Source: SIG435 sp045530725 (lineage in GTDB: Bacteria > Bacillota > Clostridia > UMGS1810). Taken from it: 6,825 nucleotides of DNA. The DNA is taken from assembly GCA_045530725.1 (NCBI GenBank), contig JAZSCT010000002.1:1-6825 (forward strand). The letters are read 5' to 3'. Made by a program: the position numbers and the translations under genes. The notes beneath the pieces were generated by a model that did no database searches, had not been told where the DNA came from, and saw nothing but the letters and a program-made list of their open reading frames with translations. Below are positions 6,601 through 6,825 of the stretch, in pieces. Positions within the stretch are counted from its first letter, which is position 1; each line of letters starts with the position of its first letter.

Positions 6601-6653
6601 GCGTAGCTGATAATATTTCTTGCAGACATCATATAGATTTTATACTTGCGCAT
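3618..6653 (-). CDS. Single-chain two-barrel RNA polymerase, RdRP/YonO-like
   Basis: A 1011-residue protein from ATG 6653. Four ordered segments match the catalytic core of eukaryotic cellular RdRPs and phage YonO-type single-chain RNA polymerases. (1) GLMLSSGTRIDG (175-186) recalls the entry segment of the RdRP core. (2) QIRMPYVKGML (266-276) and ESMFKGKGW (312-320) resemble the first double-psi beta-barrel, with K273, K316 and K318 as candidate conserved lysines. (3) LLRNPHI (534-540), then GGADYDGDM at 582-590 (D585, D587, D589), give the second barrel and its Mg2+-binding DxDGD. (4) GLEIDSAKTG (691-700) matches the RdRP D-x-x-KTG segment after the active site. A C-terminal part of about 270 residues (740-1011) is unassigned. 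Such enzymes polymerise RNA; whether the template is DNA (as for YonO) or RNA is not shown. The start at 6653 has AGGTGA 8 nt upstream; the GTG at 6665 overlaps that site. No frameshift is seen and the core aspartates are intact. Confidence 0.85.
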   Translation of the reverse strand: MRKYKIYMMSARNIISYAEKDSDGIYKFNLQARETEKCKVPTASHEQESNALFYQIMCQLHGDNFEIPEDVNLITDLENVIFYIDFAGIFDRNGQQKRYAERQQKARDMFRPEGINLDFGNGSIPYVAFERSQSMSRNARLSFIRADLYDDVRRRIMLDMNIGECQLSKLYAYNGLMLSSGTRIDGVEIDKPHRVIVVENNKLQASANVITVEDDGSNSNMRKYHRVERHEQFTVLEYDGEGLISKEYATVVDKKFCGKSVHTSFQIRMPYVKGMLHKVDFKDLLSKSGFEYIIDIWGEKHLISDVDIILTESMFKGKGWLNDSKMTWKDYWDKFRKYNHALYITNVSKLHPEKFTELNYQFLNTLSVRAEEFRPIDLPLSWEHSPEEDTRNWLTKQTELEYYNLCANEEYRRQYFLKEKEKGFWRKKTKANYLADILEINPLFINESIYSKELEDRAESILKDYSLGTLLVAGDSRYLSADLLRLLSIIPMTRKSKLAESEKKFYATLMSDRFSEQSFYAPQATYEVDTLCTLLRNPHIARNEEIILKLMKDIQRMREHYLGHLSDVVMVDSEMFAAERLGGADYDGDMIKTIADPIVNICVQRNYEFEGSFEDRNNMPFLKMPSAEPLLSDANDWEARFETVKNTFSSRVGQISNAAFDRSVIAYNENSTSEERQKCREEAETLAILTGLEIDSAKTGIKPDLSEYLGKSKRQRSIFLTYKRLLENVSKGVADAKNKLNKFFENTNWDEIDSNVEKLPYYAKMLKEGIPKIKAVTIPDSKLFNFAAGDDWKEKLDTGILDAVSTLISEYDEVLRRIRVSRADIQTKKRYKDIDRILFSQGKDEDFDADVLYAEFSKISDEHLQKIHEAMMEQNWHLMIKEDREAFLSEWLPELTEYFDILSDFTFSGYRILNDLILDIREANSVESSRQLYRDGDTENMVAMTDAYVNKLASDSYREAVAKKCREILEKIIKPADAVKYVVALGKRGFMWDVLIDCVSKNALKVRRDDL
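3630..3635 (-). promoter_or_regulatory. Ribosome site for the coupled 280-residue gene
   Basis: Read on the - strand this is AGGAGG, 8 nt before ATG 3621-3619 and inside the last codons of the upstream gene. Together with the ATGA overlap it supports strong translation of the second gene from the same mRNA. Confidence 0.75.
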
Positions 6654-6661
6654 ACAAAGGC

Positions 6662-6667
6662 TCACCT
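6662..6667 (-). promoter_or_regulatory. Ribosome site deciding the polymerase start at 6653
   Basis: On the - strand the site reads AGGTGA, 8 nt before ATG 6653-6651. The alternative GTG start (6665-6663) lies within this same site and has no separate one at a usable distance, so the ATG giving MRKYKIYMM is preferred. Confidence 0.65.
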
Positions 6668-6679
6668 CACTTTGTAAAA

Positions 6680-6708
6680 ATTATATCATAAACCTTTTCA
6701 AAAAGCAA
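6680..6708 (-). promoter_or_regulatory. Sigma-A promoter with extended -10 for the polymerase operon
   Basis: Read on the - strand there is a perfect TATAAT (6685-6680) preceded by TGA, making the extended -10 TGnTATAAT (6688-6680). A weak -35, TTGCTT (6708-6703), is spaced 17 nt away. Transcription should begin near 6673, giving a short leader of about 20 nt that starts in the repeated AAAGTGAGGTGA motif. The promoter is of ordinary host type, so the first round of polymerase synthesis would depend on host RNA polymerase. Confidence 0.7.
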
Positions 6709-6713
6709 TATGA

Positions 6714-6755
6714 ATACTGCCCTCACTTTTTTAAGTGAACAGTATATCTTTTTTT
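6714..6755 (+). terminator. Terminator-like hairpin with T-run ahead of the 6775 gene
   Basis: A two-part stem: ATACTG (6714-6719) pairs with CAGTAT (6740-6745), and inside it TCACTT (6723-6728) pairs with AAGTGA (6733-6738) around a TTTT loop, with a 3:1 internal bulge. A run of seven T's follows at 6749-6755, as in a rho-independent terminator reading rightward. It sits only 19 nt before the + strand ATG 6775, so it could act as an attenuator or block antisense transcripts. I could not find a convincing + strand promoter upstream of it. Confidence 0.45.
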
Positions 6756-6774
6756 GAAAGTGAGGTGATAAACC

Positions 6775-6825
6775 ATGAAGGAATCTATGTTCAAATCTTA
6801 CGATGAGATGCCTCTGTTTCTCAAT
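6775..6825 (+). CDS. N-terminus of a small helix-turn-helix (excisionase-like) protein, cut by window edge
   Basis: ATG 6775 opens a frame of 17 codons that runs off the window (MKESMFKSYDEMPLFLN). GAGGTGA at 6762-6768 gives a good ribosome site 6-7 nt upstream. From memory, the SYDELPLFLN-type start is typical of short MerR/excisionase-like DNA-binding proteins on clostridial integrative elements, where the LPLFLN segment leads into a helix-turn-helix. The helix-turn-helix itself is beyond the window, so the call rests on the start alone. It is divergent from the polymerase operon and shares its regulatory region. Confidence 0.5.
   Translation, partial: MKESMFKSYDEMPLFLN

Larger units (their letters stand above)
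6662..6768. repeat. AAGTGAGG repeat set in the divergent region (possible operator boxes)
   Basis: A perfect 12-bp inverted repeat flanks the region: TCACCTCACTTT at 6662-6673 and AAAGTGAGGTGA at 6757-6768. A third, 9-bp copy (CCTCACTTT, 6721-6729) lies between, in the orientation of the left arm, and a partial AAGTGA is at 6733-6738. The two outer copies contain the ribosome sites of the divergent genes, which explains part of the match, but the extension to AAAGTGAG and the central copy are not needed for ribosome binding. A DNA-binding protein, perhaps the small helix-turn-helix product encoded at 6775, could use them to control both directions; this is inference. Confidence 0.55.

Noticed and set aside
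3618..6653. The long protein as a host RpoB/RpoC fragment or a viral palm-type RdRP
   Set aside because: Both barrels are in one chain and the KTG segment follows DYDGD as in cellular RdRPs. It lacks the NADFDGD context of RpoC and the GDD palm motif of viral RdRPs.
6654..6665. GTG 6665 as the polymerase start
   Set aside because: It overlaps the AGGTGA ribosome site, which is well spaced for ATG 6653.
1..6825. CRISPR arrays, insertion sequences, tRNA or rRNA genes
   Set aside because: No regularly spaced repeats, terminal inverted repeats with a transposase, or cloverleaf/rRNA-like stretches were seen by eye.

Overview
The window looks like accessory DNA from a low-to-moderate GC anaerobic Firmicute, most likely a gut-type clostridium (Lachnospiraceae/Oscillospiraceae-like). 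The reasons are strong AGGAGG-type ribosome sites, ATGA-overlapping genes, ferredoxin-type electron carriers, and a last partial gene whose N-terminus resembles a small helix-turn-helix protein common on clostridial integrative elements. It holds two units that converge on a shared hairpin terminator near 2731-2780.

Left unit (1-2722, + strand) is an arsenic resistance operon. In order it has the C-terminus of an ArsR-family repressor, a probable ArsR operator, an ArsP-type permease, a thioredoxin-fold dithiol protein with a cysteine-rich N-terminus, a 2[4Fe-4S] ferredoxin, a NapH-like membrane Fe-S protein, and an ArsC arsenate reductase. Spacing is tight (1-10 nt, or overlap) and each gene from the permease to arsC has a plausible Shine-Dalgarno. 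The mix of exporter, dithiol protein, ferredoxin and membrane Fe-S protein suggests that anaerobic electron flow drives or supports arsenic reduction or export. The permease start is odd: the only good ribosome site points at an ATG in another frame, and a run of six T's is exactly where a -1 shift would restore a family-like N-terminus.

Right unit (2779-6665, - strand) is the most notable part. A roughly 1011-residue protein carries the hallmarks of a single-chain two-double-psi-beta-barrel RNA polymerase of the eukaryotic RdRP / phage YonO type: a lysine-bearing first barrel, an RNPHI segment followed by the catalytic DYDGD triad, and a downstream D-x-x-KTG segment as in RdRPs. Its stop codon overlaps the start of a 280-residue protein of unknown family, so the two are probably made together and may work together. 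They read from an extended -10 promoter in a 121-bp divergent region (6654-6774).

That divergent region holds repeated AAGTGAGG motifs, a hairpin with a T-run, and the start of a + strand gene (6775 to the window edge). The arrangement fits a polymerase carried by an integrative element inserted beside, or carrying, an ars operon. Whether the two units belong to the same element cannot be told from this window. No tRNA, rRNA, CRISPR array, transposase or recombinase gene was seen.
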